In this document: positions 41,880-52,400 of the stretch, one piece after another | How the letters are laid out: each line of letters starts with the position of its first letter | How positions within the stretch are numbered: position 1 is the first letter of the stretch | Notes under the pieces: generated by a model | What the model was told of the DNA's origin: nothing | The model's input: the letters and a program-made list of their open reading frames with translations, nothing else | The model's database searches: none | Translations under genes and position numbers: made by a program | Assembly: GCA_009785425.1 (NCBI GenBank) | Contig: WQWI01000001.1 | Coordinates: 62,001 to 126,000 of the forward strand | Length of the DNA: 64,000 bases | Direction: 5' to 3' | Source of the DNA: Bacteroidales bacterium | GTDB lineage: Bacteria; Bacteroidota; Bacteroidia; Bacteroidales; P3

Positions 41880-42719
41880 ATGCAAAATCTTACACCAGTG
41901 AGCAAAGGCGAAGTTGCTATTTATCAGCCTGATAATTCCATTCATTTGGAAGTTTTAACGGATCAGGAAACCGTTTGGCTTACGCAGGCACAGATGGTAA
42001 TGCTTTTCAATAGAGACAAGTCTGTAATATCAAGACACATAAGAAATATTTTTGACGAGAGCGAGTTGGAAAAAGAAGCAACTGTTGCATATTTTGCAAC
42101 AGTTCAAAATGAAAAAGGCAGACAAGTAGAACGTTTGCTTGAGTACTATAATCTTGATCTTATCATATCCATTGGATATCGTGTAAAATCCAAGCAGGGC
42201 ATTCTGTTTCGTCAATGGGCTACACGAGTTTTGAAAGAGTACATCATCAAAGGTTATGCCATTAATCAACGCCTCGAACGCATTGAAGAACGAATATCAA
42301 ATACGGAACACCAAATAAACTTCTTTGTAAAAACAGCACTTCCACCTGTCGAAGGAATTTTCTATGACGGACAAGTTTTCGATGCTTATGCTTTTGTCTC
42401 CGACTTGATAAAATCTGCGAAAAAATCTATAATTCTGATAGATAATTATGTTGATGAATCCGTATTGTTGCTACTTTCCAAACGCAAAAAAAATGTATCG
42501 GCAAAAATTCTAACAGCAAATTTTAATCAAAGTTTGAAACAAGATTTATCCAAGTACAACGCCCAATATTCACCAATAAAAATAGAAAAATTCACAAAAT
42601 CGCACGACCGTTTTTTAATTATTGATGATACGCAGATATATCACATAGGAGCATCGCTAAAGGATTTGGGCAAAAAATGGTTTGCGTTTTCGAAAATGAA
42701 GCAGTTGCCACTATCATAG
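41880..42719 (+). CDS. RhuM family protein with C-terminal PLD-like domain
   Basis: A 279-aa protein. The N-terminal two thirds match the RhuM (virulence-associated) family: VWLTQAQMVMLFNRDKSVIS, HIRNIFDESELEKEATVAYF, YYNLDLIISIGYRVKSKQG and FRQWATRVLKEYIIKGYAIN. It resembles a winged-helix DNA-binding module like ORF6N or Bro-N. The C-terminal part (DLIKSAKKSIILIDNYVDES, HDRFLIIDDTQIYHIGASLK) looks like one phospholipase D-type unit, but the HxK motif reads HDR, so catalysis is doubtful. Such genes are scattered in mobile or accessory regions. It is monocistronic, with its own promoter. Confidence 0.82.
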   Translation: MQNLTPVSKGEVAIYQPDNSIHLEVLTDQETVWLTQAQMVMLFNRDKSVISRHIRNIFDESELEKEATVAYFATVQNEKGRQVERLLEYYNLDLIISIGYRVKSKQGILFRQWATRVLKEYIIKGYAINQRLERIEERISNTEHQINFFVKTALPPVEGIFYDGQVFDAYAFVSDLIKSAKKSIILIDNYVDESVLLLLSKRKKNVSAKILTANFNQSLKQDLSKYNAQYSPIKIEKFTKSHDRFLIIDDTQIYHIGASLKDLGKKWFAFSKMKQLPLS

Positions 42720-42720
42720 A

Positions 42721-44568
42721 TTAAAACGACCATAGCAGTGGCAACACGAATATCATTACAAGTGCAAAAATAAGCTGCAGCGGCAAGCCCACTTTGACGT
42801 AATCCATAAACGAGTAACGCCCTGCCGACATGACCAAAGCATTGGGTGGCGTGGAAAACGGACTTGCAAAACACATACTTGCCGCAACGCAAACCGCAAA
42901 CAAAAACGGATACGGACTTACGCCAAGCTCTAATGCCGAACGCACGGCTATTGGAGCAAAAAGTACGGCTGTTGCTGTATTACTGATAAACATCGTGAGT
43001 ATTGAAGTGGCTATATAAATTCCCGCCAAAAGAGCCAATGGGCCGTAACTTCCTAAATTACCGACTAATGTTTCGGCAATGACTTCGGTAATCCCCGTTT
43101 TTTCAAACGCTATCGACATTGGTAGCATAGCCCCAATCAGGACAACCACTTCCCAATTAATGGTTTTGTAGGCTTCCTCAACGTTGCGAAAACACTTTGT
43201 AAGTATCATGCCCATTGCCGCTAAAAGCACGGCAATAACCGGAGGAACTATATTGAATGCAAGCATTGCAACCATTGCAAGCATAATAGTAGCAGCGATC
43301 GGAGCTTTTTCGTCAAACGTAACTTTTGAAGCTTCAACTTGTGGCTCGCCTATGACAACCCACTCAGATGTTTTATGTTTTAAGTTTGCAATATCACTCC
43401 ATTTGCCTTGAGCTAAAAGTATGTCTCCGGCTTGTATTTTTTCGTTTCCTACATCTTGTACAATATAGTCTTTTTTACGGTGAATCCCTAAGATGTTCAC
43501 TTTTCGATTTTCACGAAAACCGCATGCTTTCACAGGTTGGCCGATGAGTTGCGAATCAAAAAGCACCACGAGTTCGACAATTCCGATTTCGTCAAATCGG
43601 TTTTTACCGCCAAAGGTGGGCTGTGCATCGTCTTTTGACTCATCTAACATGTATGATTTCGTTTCGGTTATGAAGTTCCGAATTTGTTTGAAAGATCCGG
43701 AAAGATACAGCACATCATTTTCCAAAACAATTGTATCGGGACCAACTTGTTTTTGCTCAACTGTTCGCAAAAGCGGATTCAAACCGGCAGAACGACGTCG
43801 CAATTCCAAAACATTCAGATTGTATTTTTTCGGAAGTTCCAAATCTCGCATCATTTGTCCAATCAACGTAGAACCTCGAACTGCCCGCACACGAACTAAA
43901 TTTTGATACAATTGATATTCGTTCGCCAAATCTTTGAGAGATTTTGATTTTTGAATATCGCTCTCACTTTCGGTTTTGTCTAATAATTTGCTGAGCGGAA
44001 GCAGTACGGCTATACCGATCGTCATGGTAATTAAACCGATTGGCAAAAATGAGAAAAACCTAAGCCCATCAAAACCGGCATCTCGCAATGCTCCGTCAAT
44101 GACTAGATTTGCAGGTGTTCCAATTAAGGTAAGCATCGCTCCCAAAGTACTTGCAAAAGCCAAGGGCATTAGAAAACGACTTGGACTTAGTTTTGCGGCA
44201 ATGGCTAAACTTATCACAATCGGCATCATCATGGCTACCGTGCCGGTATTACTCACAAAACCTCCGATAACACCGGTAATCAGCATAATCAGAATAAATA
44301 ATTTGGTTTGATTGTCGCCTGCCAAATTTAAAATCTTCCGACTGATAACGTTAGCCAAACCGGTTCTGAAAATCCCTCCACCAACGATAAACAGTCCGAT
44401 CATCATAATCACAATGGGATTTGAGAAGCCGGAAAGAGCTTCGGTAGGTGTTAATATTCCAAACAGTACTAAAGAAATAAGCATCAGCAATGCCACCAAG
44501 TCCGAACGAAGTCTCCCGCTTATAAAAAGTGCGATAGTCACAAACAATATGGCAAGAGTGATGGTCAT
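42721..44568 (-). CDS. SLC13/DASS-family transporter with two RCK_C (TrkA-C) domains
   Basis: A 615-aa inner-membrane transporter with about 11-12 hydrophobic segments in two blocks (residues 1-200 and 395-615), separated by a soluble part with two TrkA-C regulatory domains (about 220-385). The family motifs SNTGTVAMMMP and FISNTATAVLFAP are the SNT substrate/sodium-binding loops of the SLC13 (divalent anion:Na+ symporter) family. Substrate (dicarboxylate, sulfate or other) is undetermined. It is convergent with the RhuM-like gene with a 1-bp gap and divergent from ffh. Confidence 0.9.
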   Translation of the reverse strand: MTITLAILFVTIALFISGRLRSDLVALLMLISLVLFGILTPTEALSGFSNPIVIMMIGLFIVGGGIFRTGLANVISRKILNLAGDNQTKLFILIMLITGVIGGFVSNTGTVAMMMPIVISLAIAAKLSPSRFLMPLAFASTLGAMLTLIGTPANLVIDGALRDAGFDGLRFFSFLPIGLITMTIGIAVLLPLSKLLDKTESESDIQKSKSLKDLANEYQLYQNLVRVRAVRGSTLIGQMMRDLELPKKYNLNVLELRRRSAGLNPLLRTVEQKQVGPDTIVLENDVLYLSGSFKQIRNFITETKSYMLDESKDDAQPTFGGKNRFDEIGIVELVVLFDSQLIGQPVKACGFRENRKVNILGIHRKKDYIVQDVGNEKIQAGDILLAQGKWSDIANLKHKTSEWVVIGEPQVEASKVTFDEKAPIAATIMLAMVAMLAFNIVPPVIAVLLAAMGMILTKCFRNVEEAYKTINWEVVVLIGAMLPMSIAFEKTGITEVIAETLVGNLGSYGPLALLAGIYIATSILTMFISNTATAVLFAPIAVRSALELGVSPYPFLFAVCVAASMCFASPFSTPPNALVMSAGRYSFMDYVKVGLPLQLIFALVMIFVLPLLWSF

Positions 44569-44587
44569 GGATTTTCAAATTTTTTTG

Positions 44588-44595
44588 CAAAAATA
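44588..44595 (-). promoter_or_regulatory. -7 promoter element (TATTTTTG) for the SLC13 transporter
   Basis: The minus strand reads TATTTTTG 19 bp before the ATG at 44568. Confidence 0.55.
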
Positions 44596-44607
44596 CGAAA
44601 AAAATTG

Positions 44608-44615
44608 TATCTTTG
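44608..44615 (+). promoter_or_regulatory. -7 promoter element (TATCTTTG) for ffh
   Basis: TATCTTTG lies 21 bp before the ATG at 44637 and overlaps the ORF-track start (44613). A TTTTTTG about 20 bp upstream could be the -33 element. Confidence 0.65.
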
Positions 44616-44636
44616 CAAGTTAAAAATCGACATACC

Positions 44637-45971
44637 ATGTTTCAAAATTTATCCGATAGATTAGACAGAGCATTTAAGGTGCTAAAAGGCGAAGGAAAAA
44701 TCACCGAAATCAATGTTGCAGAAACGTTGAAAGAAGTTCGCAAAGCATTGTTGGATGCCGACGTGAGCTACAAAATCGCCAAGCAATTTACTGAAGATGT
44801 TAAGCAAAAAGCACTTGGACAAAACGTGCTTACGGCTGTTTCGCCAAGTCAGTTGATGATCAAAGTCGTTCATGACGAATTGGCTGAATTGATGGGTAGT
44901 AAAGCCGTTGAGATAAATCTCAAGGGTAGTCCGTCGATCATTTTGATGTCGGGTTTGCAAGGTTCCGGAAAAACCACGCATACTGCGAAATTAGCGAGCT
45001 TCATCAAATCCAAAAAAGGTCGCACGGTATTGATGGTGGCTTGCGACGTGTATCGTCCTGCGGCGATCAATCAGTTGCACGTGCTTGGCGAACAAATTGG
45101 TGTGGAAGTTTTTTCAGACGAAAATGAAAAAGATCCGGTAAAAATCGCAAAAAAAGCAATTGCTTACGCTAAGGAAAAAAATATCCAAACGGTTATTGTC
45201 GATACAGCCGGACGTTTAGCGATTGACGATGCGATGATGGACGAAATTTCAGCCATCAAAAAAGCAATAAATCCGCAGGAAACTCTGTTTGTGGTGGATT
45301 CCATGACGGGGCAAGATGCGGTGAATACGGCAAAAGCGTTTCACGATAGACTGAATTACGAAGGTGTAATTCTTACAAAATTAGACGGTGATACGCGTGG
45401 TGGTGCGGCTCTAACGATTCGTTCGGTGGTCAATGTTCCGATAAAGTTTGTTGGTATTGGCGAAAAAATGGAGGCTCTGGATGTGTTTCATCCTGAGCGA
45501 ATGGCGGACAGAATCTTGGGAATGGGCGATATTGTTTCGCTCGTGGAAAAAGCACAAGAGCAGTTCGATGAAAAAGAAGCCCAGCGTTTGAGTAAAAAAA
45601 TTCATCAAAATACATTTGACTTTAACGATTTCTACAAGCAAATCCAGCAAATCAAAAAAATGGGTAACGTGAAAGATTTGATGGGCATGATTCCTGGTAT
45701 GAGCAAGGCTATGAAAGACGTTGAGGTCGGTGATGATGCGTTCAAAAATATTGAAGCCATTATTCAATCCATGACACCGAAAGAACGTGAGAATCCGAGT
45801 CTTTTGAACGGACAGCGTCGCAAGCGTCTCGCGGACGGAAGCGGAACAAACATCGTGGAAGTTAACAAGCTCATCAAACAAGTCGGCGACATGCAAAAGA
45901 TGATGAAATCTATGTCGGGCGGGAAAGGTATGGCGATGATGAATGCCATGATGGCGAAAGGGAAACGGTAG
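44637..45971 (+). CDS. ffh: signal recognition particle protein Ffh
   Basis: Ffh binds signal sequences emerging from the ribosome and targets them to the membrane with FtsY. The 444-aa protein has the N helical bundle, the G domain with GLQGSGKTT near 105, DTAGR near 188 and TKLDGDTRGG near 247, and a methionine-rich M domain (GMIPGMSKAMKDVEVGD, QKMMKSMSGGKGMAMMNAMM) that holds the signal peptide and 4.5S RNA. The ATG at 44637 (MFQNLSDRLDRAF) is the family start. The stop TAG lies in a GTAGGGGC half-site at the edge of the repeat-rich gap. Confidence 0.97.
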   Translation: MFQNLSDRLDRAFKVLKGEGKITEINVAETLKEVRKALLDADVSYKIAKQFTEDVKQKALGQNVLTAVSPSQLMIKVVHDELAELMGSKAVEINLKGSPSIILMSGLQGSGKTTHTAKLASFIKSKKGRTVLMVACDVYRPAAINQLHVLGEQIGVEVFSDENEKDPVKIAKKAIAYAKEKNIQTVIVDTAGRLAIDDAMMDEISAIKKAINPQETLFVVDSMTGQDAVNTAKAFHDRLNYEGVILTKLDGDTRGGAALTIRSVVNVPIKFVGIGEKMEALDVFHPERMADRILGMGDIVSLVEKAQEQFDEKEAQRLSKKIHQNTFDFNDFYKQIQQIKKMGNVKDLMGMIPGMSKAMKDVEVGDDAFKNIEAIIQSMTPKERENPSLLNGQRRKRLADGSGTNIVEVNKLIKQVGDMQKMMKSMSGGKGMAMMNAMMAKGKR

Positions 45972-46001
45972 GGGCGGGGTTCGCTCTCGCCTCCAATGTC
46001 G

Positions 46002-46464
46002 TTCAGTTAAGGCTGAAAGCCTTGTTACCATTAGCATCGGGCAACGCCCTATGTGTTGGATTTGCTTCGAGCCCTGAAAGGGCGACATCGTCATGTGGCT
46101 GTTGCGCAACTACCGTTTCTATAGCACGGGGATTCCTCGACTTCGCACACTACGTGTGCTTTGCTCGGAATGACGGCGTTTTGCAAAGAGTGAGATGTAG
46201 AGAGGTTTTAGCGGCAAAGCCGCTAAAACCTCTCTACATCTTTTCCTAGTATGACCTTCCGTCATGTCGAGCGAAGCGAAGCGGAGTCGAGACATCTCCT
46301 TGCTTTGTAGTTGTGCAACAGCCACGTCATTATTATGCCCTTTCAGGGCTCGAATGGTACAGGGCAAATCCAACACACTGTGCTATTGATTATGGGCTTT
46401 CAGCCCAAACTATGTAGCCCCACAACTTTTACTGGTGAGCCCCAAAAGCCTTAACTTAACTGAG
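46002..46464. repeat. nested inverted-repeat region between ffh and the giant gene
   Basis: A 509-bp gap without genes. Outermost, GTTCAGTTAAGGCTGAAAGC (from 46001) pairs imperfectly with the AAAGCCTTAACTTAACTGA end at 46445-46464. Inside, GCCCTGAAAGGGC...GCAACTA (46071-46112) pairs with its inverted copy at 46308-46349. Innermost is the third composite element. The nesting looks like successive insertion of one repeat type into another. Confidence 0.85.
46128..46299. repeat. composite element: conserved arms around a 22-bp hairpin (locus 3)
   Basis: The left arm (46128-46175, GGGGATTCCTCGACTTCGCA...) and right arm (46260-46299, CGTCATGTCGAGCGAAGCGA...) are nearly identical to those at 5.8 kb. 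The core (46194-46240) is a perfect 22-bp stem with an AAA loop, beginning GATGTAGAGAGGTTTTAGCG. It has no similarity to the cores at loci 1 and 2. Confidence 0.87.
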
Positions 46465-46480
46465 CGTCACAGCTACACTG

Positions 46481-49400
46481 TTACGGGTTCCGAACGCAGC
46501 GAAGTGCGAAGCCGTTGTATTTGCCGTAATAATCCTGTGGCCACACTTGTGCTTGATGGATACGCAGGAAATGGGCTCGCGAAGCAGAATGCAGCGTAGA
46601 AGACCAGTAGCGAGTTTCGGTGCTGGCAAGAGCTCCGGCATAACCTGTATAACGAGCTCCTCCCCAAATTCCGCCGATTTGCGGATTAGCAGTGCTGCCG
46701 ACAGTAGGCATAAAGGCACCGCTATTGTTGTGCGAAGTGCTATTTCCAATAGCAGGTAGTGTATAACCCAAATTTTGATGCAAAATAGCAAAATCATCGG
46801 TAGTAGGCACTCGCCAAGGATACGGACACAACTGACTTGCAAAACGCATCACAGCACACCACGAAAAGTGGTTACCCGTAAGATTGGTATAAGCCTGACG
46901 GCAATCGGCACGGTAGTCGCCCGTGCTTCCGCCATAGAACGTAGGTTTCTGACAGTTGGAAGCAAACACGTGCCCCGACCAAGTCTGTGCAGGTCTGTCA
47001 CCGGTGCCCGGAACGGTTGATGTTCCGATTTCGATGTTGGTATTGCCAATAGTTCCCCAGCTTACTGCTCCCATACCGGCACCAAAAGCCGGCGTGGCAT
47101 TGCTGCAACTTAGGAGTGGAGCTGCCGTATCCCGAACACAGCGCAGGGCGAATCCGAAATACTTACTGTTACTGCGCTCAGCCCACACATTATGCCCACC
47201 AAAATTCAGACAGCGTGCATTGATACCTGAGACCTCGGTAGACGACCAGTAGTACGAGCCCGCAGCCGTGAGATTATCGACGCGAGCGGTAAACCGAGCA
47301 CCATGCCAAGCTCCACCAATTTGAGGAGCAGCTGCTGAGCCGACTGTACCAATATAGGTGTTTGGTGTAAGGGGAACATGTGCTCCTTGAGCAGCAGGCA
47401 GTGAAAGACCTAAATTTTCATGTAATATGGCAAAATCTTCAGTAGTCGGCACTCGCCAAGGATACGGACAAAATTGATCTCTAAAACGCATCACAGCACA
47501 CCAAGAAAAGAAATCACCCGTCCGGCTCGTGGAACGGTTAGTGACACTAAACAACGTTTGACGACAGTCGGCATTCAAGTTATTTGATACACCGCCGTTG
47601 AATTGGTCATTTTCAGTTGCATCACCTTTGGCACAAGCCGTAGCAAATACAGCACCAGACCAAGTTTGCGAAGGTCTGCTATTGGTGCCCAGGACTGTTG
47701 TTGTCCCGCTTTCGATATTTGTATTTAAAACATTACCCCAAGTGATAGTACCAAGGCTGTCGCCCCAATTCGGAGTGTTGAAGTTGCAACCACGCATTCC
47801 CACAACAATAGTTCCTGTATCTGAGACAGGGTCACACAGGTCTCCAACGGTTGTTATTGTATAAGTAAAAATACCTATCTCTGTCGGAGTACCCGAAATC
47901 GTTACCGGTGTTGTTGTAAAACTTGATACTGTAATTCCGTCAGGCGGAGTGGTCGAATCTGCCGTGCCTGTCCAGGTTATCCTTACCGAGTCTGCGACGC
48001 CACCAAAAGCATAAACGATGTTTGTGATTGCGGCATCTACTGCAACGCTTTGGTTGATTGTACCTACTGCACTTGTACGTGTGAGGGTCTGTGAAACTAC
48101 CGTAATTGCTTGATTGAAATATGATGTAAGACCGGTTTGCATGTTGGTTATCGTAATTCGATAGGTTGTGGTTGTATCCGGTGCTTGAGGCAGGGTAAGC
48201 ACTTTCGAGGTTGCACCTGCAATATCGGTAATGGTACTACCAGTTACAATGCCCCATTGGATGTCCGGGTTTACACCATAATGGGTAAATGTCGGAGAAA
48301 TAATAAGCCCACCTGTAAATGGGAAACAAATTGTATCACCATACGGGTCAACAGTCTTATATCCCACCAACCGCGGTGGTAGCACCGTATGGCGAACACA
48401 GCGGAGGGCAAAACCCTCGCTTTTGAGCTCGCTACCTTGAGGGGTAACTTGCCCCGGATTAAAGTGCAGGGCACGTGCATTGGTAGCATCGATTCCGGTG
48501 GAAGACCAGTAGTGCGAATGCGCATTCTCGGCATGATCCGCAGAGCCTGTAAATCGGGCTCCACCCCAAGTGCCTCCACGGTTGTGCTCACTACCACCCC
48601 CCATGTAACTGTTGTTTCCAAAGGAACCGGTTGCACCCGGGGTAGGTAGTGTATAACCCAAATTTTGATGCAGGTTGGTAAAATCCTCGTCGGTTGGAAC
48701 TCGCCAAGGGTAAGGACACAACTGCTCGGAAAATCTCATAACCATGCACCACGAGAAAAAATTACCATCAAAGGTATTACCACCGGGCACATTGCGACAA
48801 TCGGCATTGAAGTCATCCGTAGTACCGCCATCGAACGTGGTTCTGTTATCACATTCGGTGGTTCGAACGGCATCCGACCAAACTTGGTTAGGTCTGTCAT
48901 CGGTGCCCGGAATAGTCCAAGTTTGGGTTGTTGCAAAATAAGGCGTACCCAGTTCGAATCCAAGCGGGTTTCCATTGCAACCTTGCATGCCTACTATGAT
49001 ATTTACCGTATCAGAAGCAGGTTCACAAGCATCTCCGATGGTTGTTATCACGAAAGTGTAGATACCAAACTGTGCAGGCGAAGTACCCGAAATAGTAATT
49101 GGGCTTGTTGTCAGGTCAGAAACCATGATTCCGTCAGGCGGAGTGAGTGAGTCTGCTGTTCCTATCCAAGTTATCATTACCGAATCGGCAACACCGCCGA
49201 AGGTATAAACAACATCCGTAATCGGAGCGTTAAGAGCAACATCTTGGAAGGCCGGACCTGCCGTGCGTGTGAGCATTTGCTCAATCACGGTAATCGTTAC
49301 TTCGAAGTATGAGGTAAGGTTGGTTTCCTGGTTGTGTACACTTAATCTGTATGTTGTGGTTACGGTTGGTACATCCGCCCCTGCAAGTGTGAGGATAGGT

Positions 49401-52400
49401 GTAGTTGCAATAACCGCCGGGTCGCCTACAATGCTCCACTGCAAGATTGGATTTGCACCCTCTTCTTCAAGTACGGCTTCGATGGTAATCGGACCTGCAT
49501 AGCCTTTACAGATGGTGTCGCTTGGAGAGACGATCATTTCTATCAACTCCGGTGGCATCACTGCTCTCTCGCCACGTACGCAACGGAGAGCAAAGCCTAC
49601 GTACTTTTCCCTGCTGTTTTGTGGCCACACCGTACTTCCGTTAAAGTCTAAGAAACGGGCTGTGTTAGGGTTGATCTCGGTAGATGACCAATAAGGCGAA
49701 GTAGACATTCCCGGGTTATGTGAAAAACCCACAAAGCGAGCACCACCCCATTTACCACCGACTTGCGGACTAACCGTTGTACCGGCAGTAGGCATATACG
49801 CGTAGTTGTTGTTGTGAGCAACACCCCAGCCTACATTTGGCAAATTAAATCCGAGATTTTGATGCAAGATCACAAAGTCCGCCATAGTTGGTACGCGCCA
49901 ATCTCCCGGACAAAGTACATCTGCAAAGCGCATAACGGCACACCACGAGAAGAGGTCACCGGTAATACCGGAATCTCTACCCTGAAGGTATGTATGTCGG
50001 GATTGACGACAGTCTGCATTGAAGTTACCGTTTGTTCCGCCATTAAATTCATTGGCGTTCCATTCATTGCCCTTAGCACACACCGTAGCGAATACAGCAC
50101 CCGACCAAACTTGACCCGGTCTGCCACCTGTGCCCGCAATTGTTGTAATTTCGTCTTCGATATTTGCATTGGACGTATTACCCCAAGTAATAATACCAAG
50201 GCTATCACCAAATTGCGGTGGGTTCAAGTTACATCCTCGCATGCCTACTCTGATTGTTTCCGTTAATGATGCGGACGAGCAGTGGTTGGCAAGTGTAGTA
50301 ATGGTATAGGTATAGAAGCCCTGCATTGTCGGGGTACCTTGAATGAGAATCGAGTCGTTTTGATGAGTTACGGTAATTCCTGCAGGAACTGTGTCTGCAT
50401 GTGCAGTACCTGTCCAGGTTACGGTAGCGCCTGTTGCAGATCCTCCAAGTCTGTAAACGATAAGTGTAATCGGAACACCCACAGCCACACTTTGGTTTTC
50501 GGTTGCCAGCGCACTCAAACGTGTAATGGTGTGCTCTTGGAGCACCGTAATTGTTTGGTCAAACTGTGCTGAAAGCCCACTTGTGGTGTTGGTTACGGTT
50601 ATTCTGTAAGTTGTGGTTACGGTTGGTATATCATTGCCCTGAAGAGTAAGGTTTTGCGACGTTGAGATCGTTGCACCGTCACCTACAATGCTCCATACGA
50701 AGGTTGGGTTATCACCCAGACCGACAAATTTTGGAGATATTACGACACTGTCTCCCATAAACGGGCTACAAATGGTATCTCCCGGATACACGTTTATGTC
50801 ACCAATCAGTTCCGGTGTCGTTATCGTATCCACAAGGATATTGCGCACACAGCGTACAGCAAATCCATTTCCTTTAGTACCTATGCGCTCGGGCCACACA
50901 TTACTCGCTGTGAAGTACAAGTTGTATGCTTCTGTAGCACTTGCCTCTGTGGATGACCAATAGTATGAATTTGCACCTGTAAGATTCTGCACGTGTCCTG
51001 TATATCTTGCACCTCTCCAATCACCTGCAAATTGAGGATATGTTGCAGAACCGGCACTACCCATATAGGTGTTTGCTATAAGCGAAACGCTCGCATTTGG
51101 CGCAGGCAGTGTTGGATAGCCCAGATTGAGGTGTAACTGTCTAAAATCTTCACTGGTTGGCACACGCCAAGGATAAGGACAAAGCGTATCGGCAAAGCGC
51201 ATCACAGCACACCACGAGAAGAAGTCGCCCATCTCGCTTGTGTTGCGATTTCTCACACTTGGTATGGATTGACGGCAGTCTGCATTGAAGTCGCCATCGA
51301 CTCCGGAGTTAAATCCGGATCCATTACCGGTACCACCTTTGTTACAAGATGAGGCAAACACCGTTCTCGACCAAACTTGATCCGGTCTGTCTCCTGTGCC
51401 CTCAATTATTGTTGCTCCGACTTCGATCTCCGTATTGGAATTATTACCCCAAGTGATTAGACCTAAATCGGTGTAATTTCCTCTTACCCAGCCCGGTGTG
51501 TCAAAATTACAACCGCGCATACCTACCACGATGGTTCCTGTATCGGAAACGGACGGACATGTGTTTGCAACAGTAGTAATTACATAGGTGTATATGCCTA
51601 CCTGTGTCGGTGCACCGGTAAATATAATCGAATCGTTGCGATGCGTTACCGTGATTCCGGCAGGCGGCAACGTATCGTATGCTGTTCCTATCCATGTTAC
51701 TGTAGCCTCTGTAGCAGAACCGCCAAGTTGGTAGACTATCGTGCTGATGGTCTCATCTACGGCAACACTTTGACTGACTGTAGCTACCGCACTTGTAAGC
51801 ACAAGTGTATGTGCAGGAAAGATCGAGATGGTTTGATCAAAATATGCGGTAAGACCGGTTTCCGGGTTGGTTACCGTGATTCGATAGGTTGTGGTTGTGT
51901 CCGGTATCGGTGTAATGGTGAGATTTTGTAAGGTATCGCCTACAAGATCAGCACCACCTGCAATACTCCATTGGAAGATCGGACTTGTACCTATGCCGGT
52001 AAATGTCGGAGAGATGACAATGGTGTCCGTAGGTGATGGGGTACAAATCGTGTCGCTTGGCGTAACGGACATGTCTCCAACCAATCCCGGAGGTAATACC
52101 GTATCGCGAACACAGCGTAGTGCCATGCCGACAGACTTAACGTTGTTGAACGCAGGCCACACAGTTGACCAAGTGTAATACAAGAAGAACGCATTCGCAT
52201 CACTATTCTCGGAAAACGACCAGTAGCGCGAATCCTGAACCTCAGGACTGCCTGCGAAGCCTGTAAAGCGAGCACCACCCCAACGGCTATTCGGTGAGTC
52301 GGCTGCATCATCGGCTATATAAGTCCAAGTATCCGGTGCCGATGTTATACCAAGAGAAACCCCTACATTTATTCCCGGAACAGTAGTCCAGCCCAAGTTC

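Noticed and set aside
46119-46376. 85-aa ORF between ffh and the giant gene
   Set aside because: Made wholly of the composite repeat; a similar ORF (5685-5924) exists at the other copy.
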